Assembly: GCA_028023455.1 (NCBI GenBank)
Contig: JAQFVV010001057.1
Location: forward strand, 41,001-105,000
Direction: 5' to 3'
Length of the DNA stretch: 64,000 bases
Source: Epiperipatus broadwayi
Lineage: Eukaryota > Onychophora > Udeonychophora > Euonychophora > Peripatidae
How positions within the stretch are numbered: position 1 is the stretch's first letter; the number at the start of each line of letters is the position of its first letter. The position numbers were made by a program, and so were the translations under genes. Shown piece after piece: positions 34,465 through 52,009 of this stretch. The notes under the pieces were generated by a model. The model saw only the letters and a list, made by a program, of their open reading frames with translations, had not been told where the DNA came from and searched no databases.

Positions 34465-35859
34465 TGAATTGTAAATTACACTATTTGAATAATTACAACT
34501 TTTAAATGAAAGCTAATAACTAGAAATGAATTAGCATATATATAATTAAAAAACAATCAGAAAAATCTATATATTTTCTGTTTTCAATCATCTGTTTTCA
34601 ATTATATAAAAAATCTTTGTTGTTGGTATATTATCCAATAAAATCATTGTATATCTGTTTTTTGTATACTTTGTACATACATGCTAATTTCTTTCAAGAG
34701 ATACTAGATTCTAAAATTTGAAACTAATTAAATATTATCTCTATATAATTTTAATAGTTTTAAATAATTTACAAGCTATAATTTTATTCAATGTGCTTAC
34801 TGTTTACAATTGTTAATATTTATTCTAAAGTTAATAAATCTGTCAATAAATTGAAATATTTTGTGAATTTGTTTTGCTTATTTTCTGGCATTACCATTAA
34901 TGTAAGAGATATGATATATAATAATCAATCTAAATAAGATTGAAACAAACAACTAATTATATTTACAATTATTTGCCGACAAATAATTTTTATATTGGAT
35001 ATTTGATCATTGTATATATTTGAATGATATATTTATTCACTGACAGCAATTTATGTGACGCCAATCATATAGTTTAAATGCAAAATAGTTTGAATTTTAA
35101 AAACTCATAAAATTTATATATTTTATTAATTTAATGTAACAATATTAACCAAAGAGTAGTTATTATATAAATAATTGATGCTACTTTTTGATGTGATTTA
35201 AAAAATCAGAACTCTTCACCATTATTTAATGCATTTCTTATTAATTTGTTAAGTGCATACTCATTACATAAGTAATGTATATATATATTAAGGCCTATCG
35301 AAGTTCATGCGCATAGTCTTAAGGTGATAGCCTTAATATATATATGTTAATGCATTTCTATATATTACATACTAAAATAAATCATGTTAATAGGATAACA
35401 AATAGTGATAAATTACAGTACTAGAACAATGAGAATGCTGGTTAGAGATCCTATTTACCTAATTATTAGACTTAATATTACCAGATAACCTAAATATATT
35501 TTCTTTAAATTCTATCATAATGTTTTTTCTTTAGCTAAATTGTAAATCCATTTTATATAACTGACATTCAATAACAGTTTTTTTTTTCAGTAATAGTTTC
35601 TATAATTATTGTATTGTGATTGTAATATTATGTAAGAATTTATTATTTAATAATGTAACTATAACAAAAACATTTTTAAAAGTCTTATGGATAAAAAAAA
35701 ATCTTATTTTTAATATTGTTTATATAAGATTTAAGATGTTTTTCTGAACAGACTAATTGTTCCCAGCAAAATATTTTGATTATATATAAATTATCTTTTT
35801 AAAAGTAACAGCTGCATTATATAAATTATTTAACACAATTTTCAGAAAATTTCCTAAGC
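34465..35859. other. No gene recognised; one small hairpin
   Basis: AT-rich. A hairpin at 35279-35345 is the only structure seen. Confidence 0.5.
35279..35345. repeat. Small hairpin
   Basis: Arms ATATATATTAAGGC(C)TATC and its complement at 35326-35345, one indel, with a 26-nt loop containing CATGCGCAT. Confidence 0.7.
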
Positions 35860-36328
35860 ATATTGTAACGATATATAAATATGTCGTTACATTAATTTAA
35901 AATAAAAACTTAAAAGTTCGCAAATAAAAGGAAAAAACTAAACGCTAAAATTAAAACATTGTTAAACGTGTATACATTCGCACAGATGTTAAACTTTAAA
36001 AATATATTTTTTTCATAAACAAAAAAAAAAAAGTATTTGAATGTATTTTTTTTAAATAAAAAAATAAAAGATTGAAATATAAAAATATTTTAATAAAAAA
36101 AATAACGTAAGTTAAAATAAAAGCAGGTATTAATTAATTCCTGTAATCTATAAAAGGAAATGATTGTTTATTAATTATCTAAAAGCTGTTTAATTAAAAA
36201 GTCAGATGGAAAGTTAGATAAGAGAAGAAAGAGATTTTAGCTTGACAAATGGAAGCACTAAGCCTTGGCCCGGACCATAACGAAAAAACAGATTAGTGAC
36301 GTTTTGTTCAGTGAATCCTTGTGGATGA

Positions 36329-36337
36329 TATAAAAAG
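36329..36337 (+). promoter_or_regulatory. TATA box of LTR-like copy 3
   Basis: TATAAAAAG, 60 bases upstream of the ACGCA hairpin; equivalent to the TATAAAAGG of the other copies. Confidence 0.4.
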
Positions 36338-36376
36338 AAAAAAATATTGAGTTGAAGAGCTTTTTTCAACTTGGTT

Positions 36377-36417
36377 GGGGAGACGAGCAATAAAGACGCA
36401 CTTTATCATTCTCTCCC
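36377..36417 (+). other. ACGCA-loop hairpin in LTR-like copy 3
   Basis: Inner stem ATAAAG/CTTTAT around ACGCA (36396-36400), an internal loop, and an outer stem GGGAGA/TCTCCC. The stem differs entirely from copies 1 and 2; the loop is the same. Confidence 0.65.
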
Positions 36418-38005
36418 ACTTATCTCTGAAATGAAATGACTGATACCATGAACCAGCAAGTGCCACCTCCTGAACATTAGATCGATCTTTCAATTAAAGA
36501 CTCCGTGGACATTGACACCAGGAACCGGGAGTTCTGCTACCGTAAGCTATAGGAAAGGAACAATTCTTAAAATCAATCAAGAACTTTCGTCAAGTTGAAC
36601 AAATTAATAAACAAGCCGACTTATTTAAAATGGACTCTTATCTGACTTTTTGTAAGTTTTAAATCAAATTAATAATGGTTAATTTTATATCTTTCCCGAT
36701 TGTTAAAAGAATCATTTCCCTTTTAATATTTTTTATGTGTAGTAATATTTTATTGTAGAAATTATTAAATGCATTACATTTAAGTTGTCTATATATGCTT
36801 GCATGGATTCATTTGCGGTTAATTAGATTTTGGTTTTCATATTTGATCAAAATATATAGACATTCGATAAATAATGATACCTTACGGTGAGTATCTAAAA
36901 TGTATTTATTCGGATGTCTTTTAAGTTATTGGTGACAACGCAAGTATCTTATGGTGAATACTATTGGGTTACTTATAAGTTTCCCTCTGCGATTGTCGGT
37001 ATCAATAATTTTGTATTTTGATCGTTTATGTTTATTTTGAAATGTTTTTGACCGTGGAATCTGTGTAATCGATCTATACCCAACATTTTTAAATAAATCT
37101 GTGCGAACGTATATAAATGTTAAAATTAAGTCGGGCGCGAATGGCTATATAGTTTTGTAAAGTTGTATTAAGGAAGGGTAATCTTAGGTTATTCATTTCA
37201 TAGTTGAATTGGTTCAATGGATTGGATATATTTGTGTAATTAGTAGATGTAGTATGAGATCCGCTACGGGCAGGATTATAGATATACGCCACACACCCTC
37301 TGTTTGCCTATGGATGGGTTTGTAAGTCGGCAGAAGACCGCAGTCCATTCCTATGGAGTTTTTAGTTTATTGATCTACTTTCCCACAGATGTCACATTCC
37401 TGTTGGTGGAGAGTCAATGTCTTCTCTATTTCTACTTATTGTTCAGATGTACATTCCTGACAATATAGTATTTTGTGTTGTCGTATCATGCTACATTGAA
37501 TACATGAATGTATCAGATGGATTGGCGCCAGTTGATTGCGAAATTTGTTGCCTAAGGTTAAATCAGGGAAGAATATTTTCTTTTCAAATGCAGACCCATG
37601 TAGTCCATTCATACTCGACCCTCTAAATAAATATTAAACATTATAGCAAGCTATTTTAAATGTAAAATTAAAAATTAAGATAAAAATCTAAATGTTAAAC
37701 TTATTCCTCGAATTTAGAATGATTTTAGATGTGCGTAAATAAATATTTTTCTGTGTTAATTTCTGGCAGTGGCTTTTATTATTTTTTTTATATTTATATC
37801 CAAGGTTATATATTTTATTATCTCTGCGTCTCCACTGAGCTAGTGACAATGGGCTAACGATCTAAATATGTAAATAAAGTGGAATCCTAACAGCACATAT
37901 CTGCCTACTTTATAAATTTTTCTAGGCTCAAATGCCTAGATGGCGCCCTTGGTAGTGCGGTGCGGTGCGATGCGATCTCCCACTTCGTTTGGATCGTTAT
38001 AATAT

Positions 38006-44330
<6,325 letters not shown>

Positions 44331-44331
44331 C

Positions 44332-44332
<1 letters not shown>

Positions 44333-44375
<43 letters not shown>

Positions 44376-44376
44376 A
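44333..44376. repeat. (TA)n(TG)n microsatellite
   Basis: TA repeats pass directly into TG repeats. The same compound pattern occurs at 47660-47702 and 61230-61262. Confidence 0.9.
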
Positions 44377-44574
44377 AAATAAACAAAATGTCCATTAATT
44401 AAAAACAAAATTGTAATTATAATTGAAATAATAAATTTAACGGTTTACAAACTATTACAAACAATCCTTAAATCTGCAGAAGTACTTTTGGTTAATTTCT
44501 TAAACCTGCCTCAACTGCCAATAAATTGAAAAAAAAAGCAGAAGCAAATGTCATCAATTCAAATCCCATAAATC

Positions 44575-45228
44575 TCATATTTTATTGTTAGCAGCTTGTT
44601 GATTTATTAAATGCATTTTATTTCTGTTTATAAAAATTGCCTCTTTAATTTTTCTTTTACTGTGGTTTCTCTCTTCATAAAGAATTTTCACATTTTCAAA
44701 ATCAAATTTAAATTTATATTTACATGTTTTTTCACGATCAAAGAAAACAGAAGGAGACATTAAATCATCATTATTTTTACTTTTTACATGTTTACATAAC
44801 AATTCATGCTCCCTCACTCTCTTCTCAATACTGCACCTAGATTCACCTATATTTGATAGCATACAATCACAAAAAATTTGATATATGACATTACTTTTCT
44901 GCTTGACAGGTATGACATCCTTAGAATTATTGACTAATTTATTAATATTGTTTAGAACATAGAATGAAACATTAGACACATTCTTATATATGTCCTTAAA
45001 ATATTTCACTTGTGGATTTGAAATAAATGGAATAGATATCCATTGTTTACTATTAATCCTCATTTCCTTTAAATCATTATAACTTTTTTTAAATTGACAT
45101 AAAGTATTGTTTACTTGTTCCATTTTATAACCAATATCAAGCAATTCTTTGGCAAATATTTCAATATTTTTCAGTTTATCACTTTGTTACCGACATAATT
45201 TTTCATTCTGAAACAAAAAAGATCTAAA
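44575..45228 (-). pseudogene. PLE C-terminus with GIY-YIG, left arm
   Basis: The minus-strand frame begins near 45235 with MARFRSFLFQNEKLC, has one stop at about 45190, then continues as a 189-aa ORF. It holds the PLE linker (SIPFISNPQVKYFKDIYKN), then SNVIYQIFCDCMLSNIGESRCSIEKRVREHE, matching the GIY-YIG start (with NIG for YIG), and KRKIKEAIFINRN with the catalytic Glu. RT is absent, so it is a truncated remnant. Confidence 0.8.
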
Positions 45229-45419
45229 CCTTGCCATCTTATGCATCATTGGTATTTTTGATTTACAATTTATATATCCTCTTTTTTGCAGTGGCTTAAT
45301 TATTAATTTATAATTTAATATACTGTTATAAATTAATAATTAAGCCACTGCAAAAAAACAGGATATAGAAATTGTAAATCAAAAGTATGAATGATGCATA
45401 AGATGGCAAGTTTTAGATC

Positions 45420-46061
45420 TTTTTTGTTTCAGAATGAAAAATTATGTCATTACCAAAGTGATATGAAAAATATTAAAATATTTTCCAAAGAATTGCTTGA
45501 TGTTGAGTTATAAAATGGAACAAATAAACAATACTTTATGTCAATTTAAAAAAAGTTATAATGATTTAAAGGAAATGAGATTAATAGTAAACAATGGATA
45601 TCTATTCCATTTATTTCAAATCCATAACTGAAAATTTTAAGAATATATATAAGAATGTGTTTAATGTTTCATTGTACGTTCCAAACAATATTAATAAATT
45701 AGTCAATAATTCTAAGGATGTCATACCTGTCAAATAGAAAAGTAATATCATATATCAAATTTTTTGTGTTTGTATGCTATCACATATAGGTGAATCTAGG
45801 TGCAGTATTGAGAAGAGATTGAGGGAGCATGAATTGTTATATAAGCATGTAAAAAGTAAAAATAATGGTGATTTAATATCTCTTTCAGTTTTCTTTGATC
45901 ATGAAAAAACATGTAAATATAAATTTAAATTTGATTTTGAAAATGTGAAAATTCTTCATGAAGAGAGAAACCATAGTAAAAGAAAAATGAAAGAGGCAAT
46001 TTTTATAAACAGGAATAAAATGCATTTAATAAATCGACAAGCTGCTAACATTAAAATATGA
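45420..46061 (+). pseudogene. PLE C-terminus with GIY-YIG, right arm
   Basis: Inverted partner of 44575-45228, more broken in its first half. The clean part (45774-46061) reads LSHIGESRCSIEKRLREHELL and KRKMKEAIFINRNKMHLINRQAAN, nearly the same as the left arm. Confidence 0.8.
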
Positions 46062-46636
46062 TATTCATGGGATTTGAATTGATAATGTTTGCTTCCCCTT
46101 TTTTTTTTAATTTAATGGTAGTTGAGGCAGGTTTAAGAAATTAACCGAAAGTACTTATGTGGATTTAAGGATTGTTTGTAATAGTTTGTAAACCGTTAAA
46201 TTTATTATTTCAATTATATATATATATATATACACACACACATTTTAAATGAACACCTTTCAATGCAATTTAGTATAATATAATTTATTTATTTTTGCTT
46301 TCATAAATGAATCTCTAAATCTTGCTGAAAAAAAACTACCAGAAAAGAATGTGCTAAATTAGAACAAGTATCAAATATTTATTTTGTTATAATTAATAGC
46401 AATGTGTCATGGAACACTCATACAGAACATTTAATTAAAAAATTAGATATTTTATACACATTTTTATAAGATTAGAGAATTTTTTTTTTTTATAAATATT
46501 TTGGTTATAATTTATAAATTGTATGAGATAGGGAATTATACTTTATAGTTAAACTTCTTGCTATAATTTGTAATGACTAATCAAATTTCAAAAATGATTA
46601 ATAGGTTTAATTTTTAACAATAATAACAGCAATGAT

Positions 46637-46876
46637 TTATTTTAAAAACACAATTTTATATTTTGTCAAATTATTCTCCACATCTGAAGTTTCTACGCTA
46701 TCTTTTTCACAGCTAGTTTTAAAAGTATTTACTTCCAACATTTTATGCTGCTCTTCATCCTTTTTAGTTTCATTCTCAATTTTAATAATCTTCAAAACTT
46801 TTAAACTCATTAAACTTATTATGTGTGATTCCACCAGCAGCACTAGATCATCCCCAAAAATAATCTGGAACACCAC
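46637..46876 (-). pseudogene. Unidentified 79-codon ORF
   Basis: The minus-strand product has an acidic, lysine-rich second half (IENETKKDEEQHKMLEVN, then SVETSDVENNLTK). I do not recognise it. It could be a retroelement gag fragment or chance. Confidence 0.2.
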
Positions 46877-46907
46877 ATCTATTTGTATGTCTTCTTGATG
46901 GTGGAAT

Positions 46908-47425
46908 TTGATTTGTTCTTTCTTGATTGTGTTTTTTTTTTTTGTTTTACAATATAATTATTATATAGAAAAAAATTATCTGGTCAAACATATCATTCAT
47001 CTAACTCAGATAAATGGGAGTTTACAACAATGGAAAATTGAAGCCCTCACCCTGGATCAAATCATAGATAATGAACAGGTTCAATTAATTTTAAAATCAG
47101 AGAAATGTGTGATAACCTTTCAAACAAATCTGAACCAAAACTATTAGATGAAAATGTACAAAATGAAAGCAAACCAGTTCAAATAAAAGAACAAATAACA
47201 GAAGGTGAACCTGTTGAACTAACACAAGTAGATGCTAATGAACTAAAACTACTGAAGGAAATTGGAAGCAAACAAGAACTGTTAAAATTAAACATCCAAA
47301 TATATGAGGATATATTTTCAGGCTCACAACTAAAGTCATATGGATTAATACAATATGATATACTATATCAAGTGCCAGCCATAATCTCACAGCTGGATAA
47401 ACAAATGCAAATAAAAATACAGTAA
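46908..47425 (+). pseudogene. Unidentified charged ORF in two overlapping frames
   Basis: Two overlapping frames, 46908-47147 and 47105-47425. The second (106 codons) is rich in Glu, Lys, Gln and Leu, including KPVQIKEQITEGEPVEL and LKLLKEIGSKQELLKL, and looks more like protein than random AT-rich sequence. It may be one gene fragment with a frameshift, possibly of a retroelement. No family recognised. Confidence 0.25.
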
Positions 47426-47659
47426 AATAGAATCACTGTTAACACAAAAACAAAATGAAGACTTGCCTCTCATCCTGTTACATTGCTAATTCTAATAAAA
47501 TTTTGAATCAGAGGTTTAGTAGTGTGCAACTGAGCAAGCTTTAGAGTTTTACTCATTTATTAACTGTTTATTTTATAACAATTGATTGCTATGACTCTTT
47601 TAATATTTTATAATATAAATTCTGTTTCATATATTAATGTAAAGGCTATTGTTATGATA

Positions 47660-47702
<43 letters not shown>
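47660..47702. repeat. (TA)n(TG)n microsatellite
   Basis: TA run followed by TG run of about 13 units. Confidence 0.9.
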
Positions 47703-47707
<5 letters not shown>

Positions 47708-48053
47708 GTAAGGATTTACGTTATCCACTAAAAATCTTGAACCAAATGCCATTATGACTTCAATCCCACAGTACATAACTTTAAGAGAGAATGATCCAAG
47801 ATACATCTTAATAAAGTAAAAGGCTAAAAATATAAAATAAAAATATACAATAAATTTTATTAAAAAATTAGAAAAAGTGGCATTATTTTTAAAAATAATC
47901 AAAGGCAAGATAAATTTATGAAAAAAATTTAAAAAATAGAGTAATGGTTTCTTTTGGTTCATTTGTCAAAAGGAAAAAAAAAGAGTAAAAAAAAAACATT
48001 TATTATATTTTCTGTATGACAAAAATTAAATATTAGTAAGATATATATATATT

Positions 48054-48110
48054 GTAACTGTCCAAAATGTACAACCCATCCTAAAATCACCTAAGGGCAA
48101 TTTGCATGTG
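48054..48110 (+). repeat. Possible degenerate start of the 28.3-kb element family
   Basis: ATAT then TGTAACTGTCCAAAATGT and later AAAATCACC, similar to TGTAACCCTCTAAAGTGT and ATATCACC at 28265. No matching right end was found. Confidence 0.25.
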
Positions 48111-48205
48111 CATTCCAGATTCTGAAGTTATAGAACAACAATTTCTTCTTTTACAGTCCACTAAAATCAGTTAGATACATGAGACTCATCTTATTCTAAT
48201 CAAAT

Positions 48206-48305
48206 TATTATTATTTTTTCTCATCGGCCAGGAAGCTAACCCGCTAACCCGGGATAACTACTTGTAAGGCAGCTGTACTGACTTCTTGACCACCAATGCT
48301 TGATT
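48206..48305 (-). mobile_element. tRNA-derived SINE, decayed copy
   Basis: The minus strand has TGGTCAAGAAG as an A-box-like motif, GGGTTAGCTTCC as a B-box-like motif, then CCTGGCCGATGAG and an A-rich tail. The order and the TCAAGC start and GGCCGATG end match the SINE at 3529-3645. No clear target duplication, as expected for an older copy. Confidence 0.65.
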
Positions 48306-51300
48306 GATTGCAAAATAATGGCAAATTGGCAAAAAATAATGAGACATTACAATTTATTTACATATATATTAAAAGTCAACGCATACAAGAGCATAACTTG
48401 CTTGTCATCTTACAAGACAAATGCATATACTTATTTATAATTATTTATTTATGAGTTCTATTATTAATGTTATTTATTAATTTTATGAATTTTATGCATA
48501 GAAAATATATATACACTGGTATAATATATATTCTTATATGATTCTAAACAGATGTAAACCAGCTGCATAGATTTCTGATCCCAAGTAATTTTTATCACAG
48601 TTTTAAGATTTAATGACCTGGCAAATTGAGAATGGTAATAATAGAGACAAAGATAGATCATTCAAGAAACCATTTAAATAACTGACTACTATAATTAATT
48701 TCAGCCATTAATACAGGTAAGTAACTAAAATAATACAAAAAATACAAGAAATAATATCTGTATTATATTAATCTAGGGAATACTAACAAATACATGTACC
48801 AGGTATATGCAAATAGTAGGAATAGGCTTTTACCATGTACTACTGCTCAGAATAAATGTACAATGTGTAAGAGTGAATGACAGATGCATATGTATCACAT
48901 CAAGACATGTACAAAGACAAGGTAGATAATATATGATATGAATTTCCATCTACCACATACTATTGCACTAAATAAAATAATGAATATAAGAGAAAATGGT
49001 ATTACAATCATCTAAAATAAATAAAGTAAACAAAGGTGTCACAGCCTGAGACAAAAACAGCTTAAATTAAAGCAGCTAACTTCAGTGAATACTCTATATT
49101 ATACTTTCTTGAGTCTGAAGTGATAGATTGCTTAAAACAGAACTATTGATATACAATTTATGACAACCTTAATCCAGCCTATCTATGCAGCCAGATTGAA
49201 CTTCTTCTGGATTTGTTAAATTACACGTTTAACATGTTGTTTATACTTTGAATGAAGTGGAAATAATGGGTTTAATAGAAATTAATAAATTTAAGCATGG
49301 GCAAATGTTGCCATATAAACTTTAATTGCTGTATATAAAATTATTGCTGACTAAATAAACAAAACAACAATCTCTTGCCATATCCATTTATAAATAGATT
49401 TAATAAACAATTACTGATTAAAACATTATCATTAGAAAGGAGGTAAATAATAGTAATGCTCAAAATTTATATATTTTTTTTAAAGTTCATACTTTCAGCA
49501 GTAAAAGTTTGAGTTAATTCTTAAGATATTAATATATTTCAGTGAACTTTGGTGATGGTAGGTTATATCATTCAAAATTCATGAGGTATCTCTGGTGGTA
49601 ATTAATCATTGTTTGATGGATGATTTCACCCTGAAACTTTGGACATTTAAAATTTATGCATATACAGTATAAACATACTGGACACAATGTTCAAGATGTT
49701 TCTCCAATAGTTGATGACTTTCTTTTTTGGTCTCAGTGATGGGCTACAGATTGCACTTTTCCAATTGATCAGAGTGAAGCAGATGTCAGCTTCTCTACTC
49801 TTATATGATATTGGAACCAAAGCATTACAAATAAACACAGTAACAGGATAAGCCAGATTATTTAACGCATACAGCAGAATAAAATCAGAATAAGAATAAT
49901 CAGAATCAGCTTACGATCCCTATTTATACCTTTTTGATATGGTTTATCAGCAAAAATAGGATCCATCAGTAGTTGTTTGAATCCTTTGATCTGTTGGTTG
50001 TAGACAATGAGTGACTTTCGTTTTGGCTTGCAGCATGATTTTCCCAATCATACCATTTACAATTTTTTATATTTGAAAGGGATTAATAAAATAACTGCTT
50101 AAATTACATCAGATATTTATTTCCTTTCTTAATTAATCCCTTTCAAAAACACTTTAATTACTTTTTCTAAGAATTTCATTTCCACTTTGTAATTGTTAAT
50201 AAAAAAAAAACACTTTGTTTTAATATACTTTTAAAATAAATTTATCATTAATTATACAATATATATTTATCTATGCATATAATCAAAATTGTTTTAAACA
50301 TTTATTTTTAAAATTATTTCAATTTTTTTAAATTACAGACATGAAGCATATATAAATATCACTTCAATATATATATTTAAATATTTAGATATATGAAAAT
50401 ATATGTTATATTTTCATATTAGAAAAATTACTATCAGATGTTAATAGAAAGTAATCAATAAAATTGATAAAACTGCAAATGCTCCAAGCATTCAAAATAT
50501 ATTATAAATTTAAATAGCCCCATCATGTACCATTACAACATTTAGCATTGACTGAATATTTAAATATTTAAATTATATAATTACATTATATTATATGACT
50601 AAATTAAATTAATATGACTAAATATTTCAATTAAATTATATGATCTCAGATTCTGTTTATATAATTTTTTTACTAATTACTTATTTCAAGCAATCTTAGG
50701 TATATTTTATACACATTTATGTATAAGGAGAATTAAGAAAATGCCATTTACTCTGAATAATTTAACTTTGGAATCCTAATTAATATATATATAATATAGA
50801 ATATAAAGCCTATCTATATATATATATATATAAAATCCATGTGAATGTTTGTGCATAATGTTTGCACATGTTTCTTGTGAATATTTGTATGGAAGGTGGT
50901 CCCATGTCAGATTGACAACCAATTAAAAAAACTATTAGATTTGTCCATAATGCTGTCAAATTCACTATTGAAAACTTGGGAAAGAAACAACTTTAAATTT
51001 GATTTTACAAAAAATAACTATACCTAACTAACCCATAATTTATATTAGAGCATTTTATGCAAAGGAAGTAATTCTATCCCTTTATATTTAATAATCCATA
51101 ATTTATATTAGAAAGCATATTTTATGCAAACAAAGTAATCCTACCATTAATGAATGTATTTTTTTTTATGAAGCAGTTGTATAAAAACTGTCAAATTCAT
51201 GTATTCAATGTAACAGGTATATATAAAAATTTTAATTTTAATTTAGCTTTATTAATACCTTGCCAGGTTCATTTCTGAAGCATACCAAGCAGGCCAGATT

Positions 51301-51330
51301 GTTTCAAACATTTTTTTTTTTCAATTTTTC
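48306..51330. other. No gene recognised
   Basis: AT-rich with several short ORFs of no recognisable character and a (TA)n near 50815-50832. Confidence 0.5.
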
Positions 51331-52005
51331 AATTGCAAATTTCTCACATTTATTTATATAATATGAAAATATTTTGTTTAATATACATTAAATCATAAAA
51401 ATGGCATTTTCTTCACTGGCCAGATATCTCTGATTTATTAATAATGTTTAACAATGAAAATAAACAAAATTTCTATATCAAATTCTTGAAATACAAAGAT
51501 TGCATTTAGAAGACCCCCCCATTTTTTTTTTTTGAATGCTGGGAACATTTACAGTTTACTATTGTCATTAATTACTACCTATTAACATCTGAAGTTATTT
51601 TTTTAATATAAAAATATAACAGATATTTCCATATATTAAATATTTAACAATTACATTTATTAAAAATTATTAATGTATAAGATCGAATTGATTGATAGAA
51701 TAGTCTATTATTTCTATGCAATCTGTGAAAGGTGGTCAACTTTCTTTAAACTACAAATAAATTTTTTTATCACCTTATTCTCTATATAATACCAAGAGAT
51801 TGCATATAGAAGAGATACCCTTTTGAATGCTATGAGCATTTAAAGTCTACTATTTTCATTGATTACTGTCTATAAATATCTGATGATATTTTTTCTAATA
51901 TGAAAATATAACAGATATTTTCACATATTTAAATATTTAACCAATTATATCTGTTAAAAATTATATAAATGTATAAATTTATTATATTTTGCAATGATTT
52001 TAAAC
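51230..52005. repeat. Fragments related to the 59-61 kb repeat cluster
   Basis: CTCACATTTATTTATATAAT, then ATATTTTGTTTAAT and ACATTAAAT near 51346-51392, match the units at 60048, 60788 and 60970. An internal partial duplication is seen: TACTATT..TTGATTACT blocks near 51555 and 51850, each followed by AATATAACAGATATTT. Confidence 0.45.
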
Positions 52006-52009
52006 TTGA

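Larger units (their letters stand above)
35864..38001 (+). mobile_element. Long solo-LTR-like element, copy 3 (module order changed)
   Basis: Starts TGTAACGA and ends TCGTTATA, with ATAT on both sides (35860-35863, 38002-38005). The start is palindromic like copy 2 (TGTAACGA...GTCGTTACA within about 30 bases). Two internal modules seen in copies 1 and 2 in the order A then B occur here as B (36770-37110) then A (37115-37625). The 3' part (GGCAGTGGCTT, CTCAAATGCCTAGATGGCGCC) matches both other copies. Confidence 0.6.
44420..46225. mobile_element. 1.8-kb near-palindrome of two PLE 3' halves
   Basis: Arms of about 894 bp (44420-45313) and 900 bp (45326-46225) are inverted copies around a 12-base spacer. 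Each arm codes, pointing outward, for a PLE C-terminus with GIY-YIG. The 5' ends meet in the centre and the 3' ends face out. Outer ends share AACGGTTTAC and its complement. The arms differ by scattered substitutions and small indels. No RT is present. Confidence 0.85.

Noticed and set aside
36377-36417. Reading the ACGCA hairpins as bacterial-type terminators
   Set aside because: The context is eukaryotic and the hairpins are followed by no consistent U-tract.
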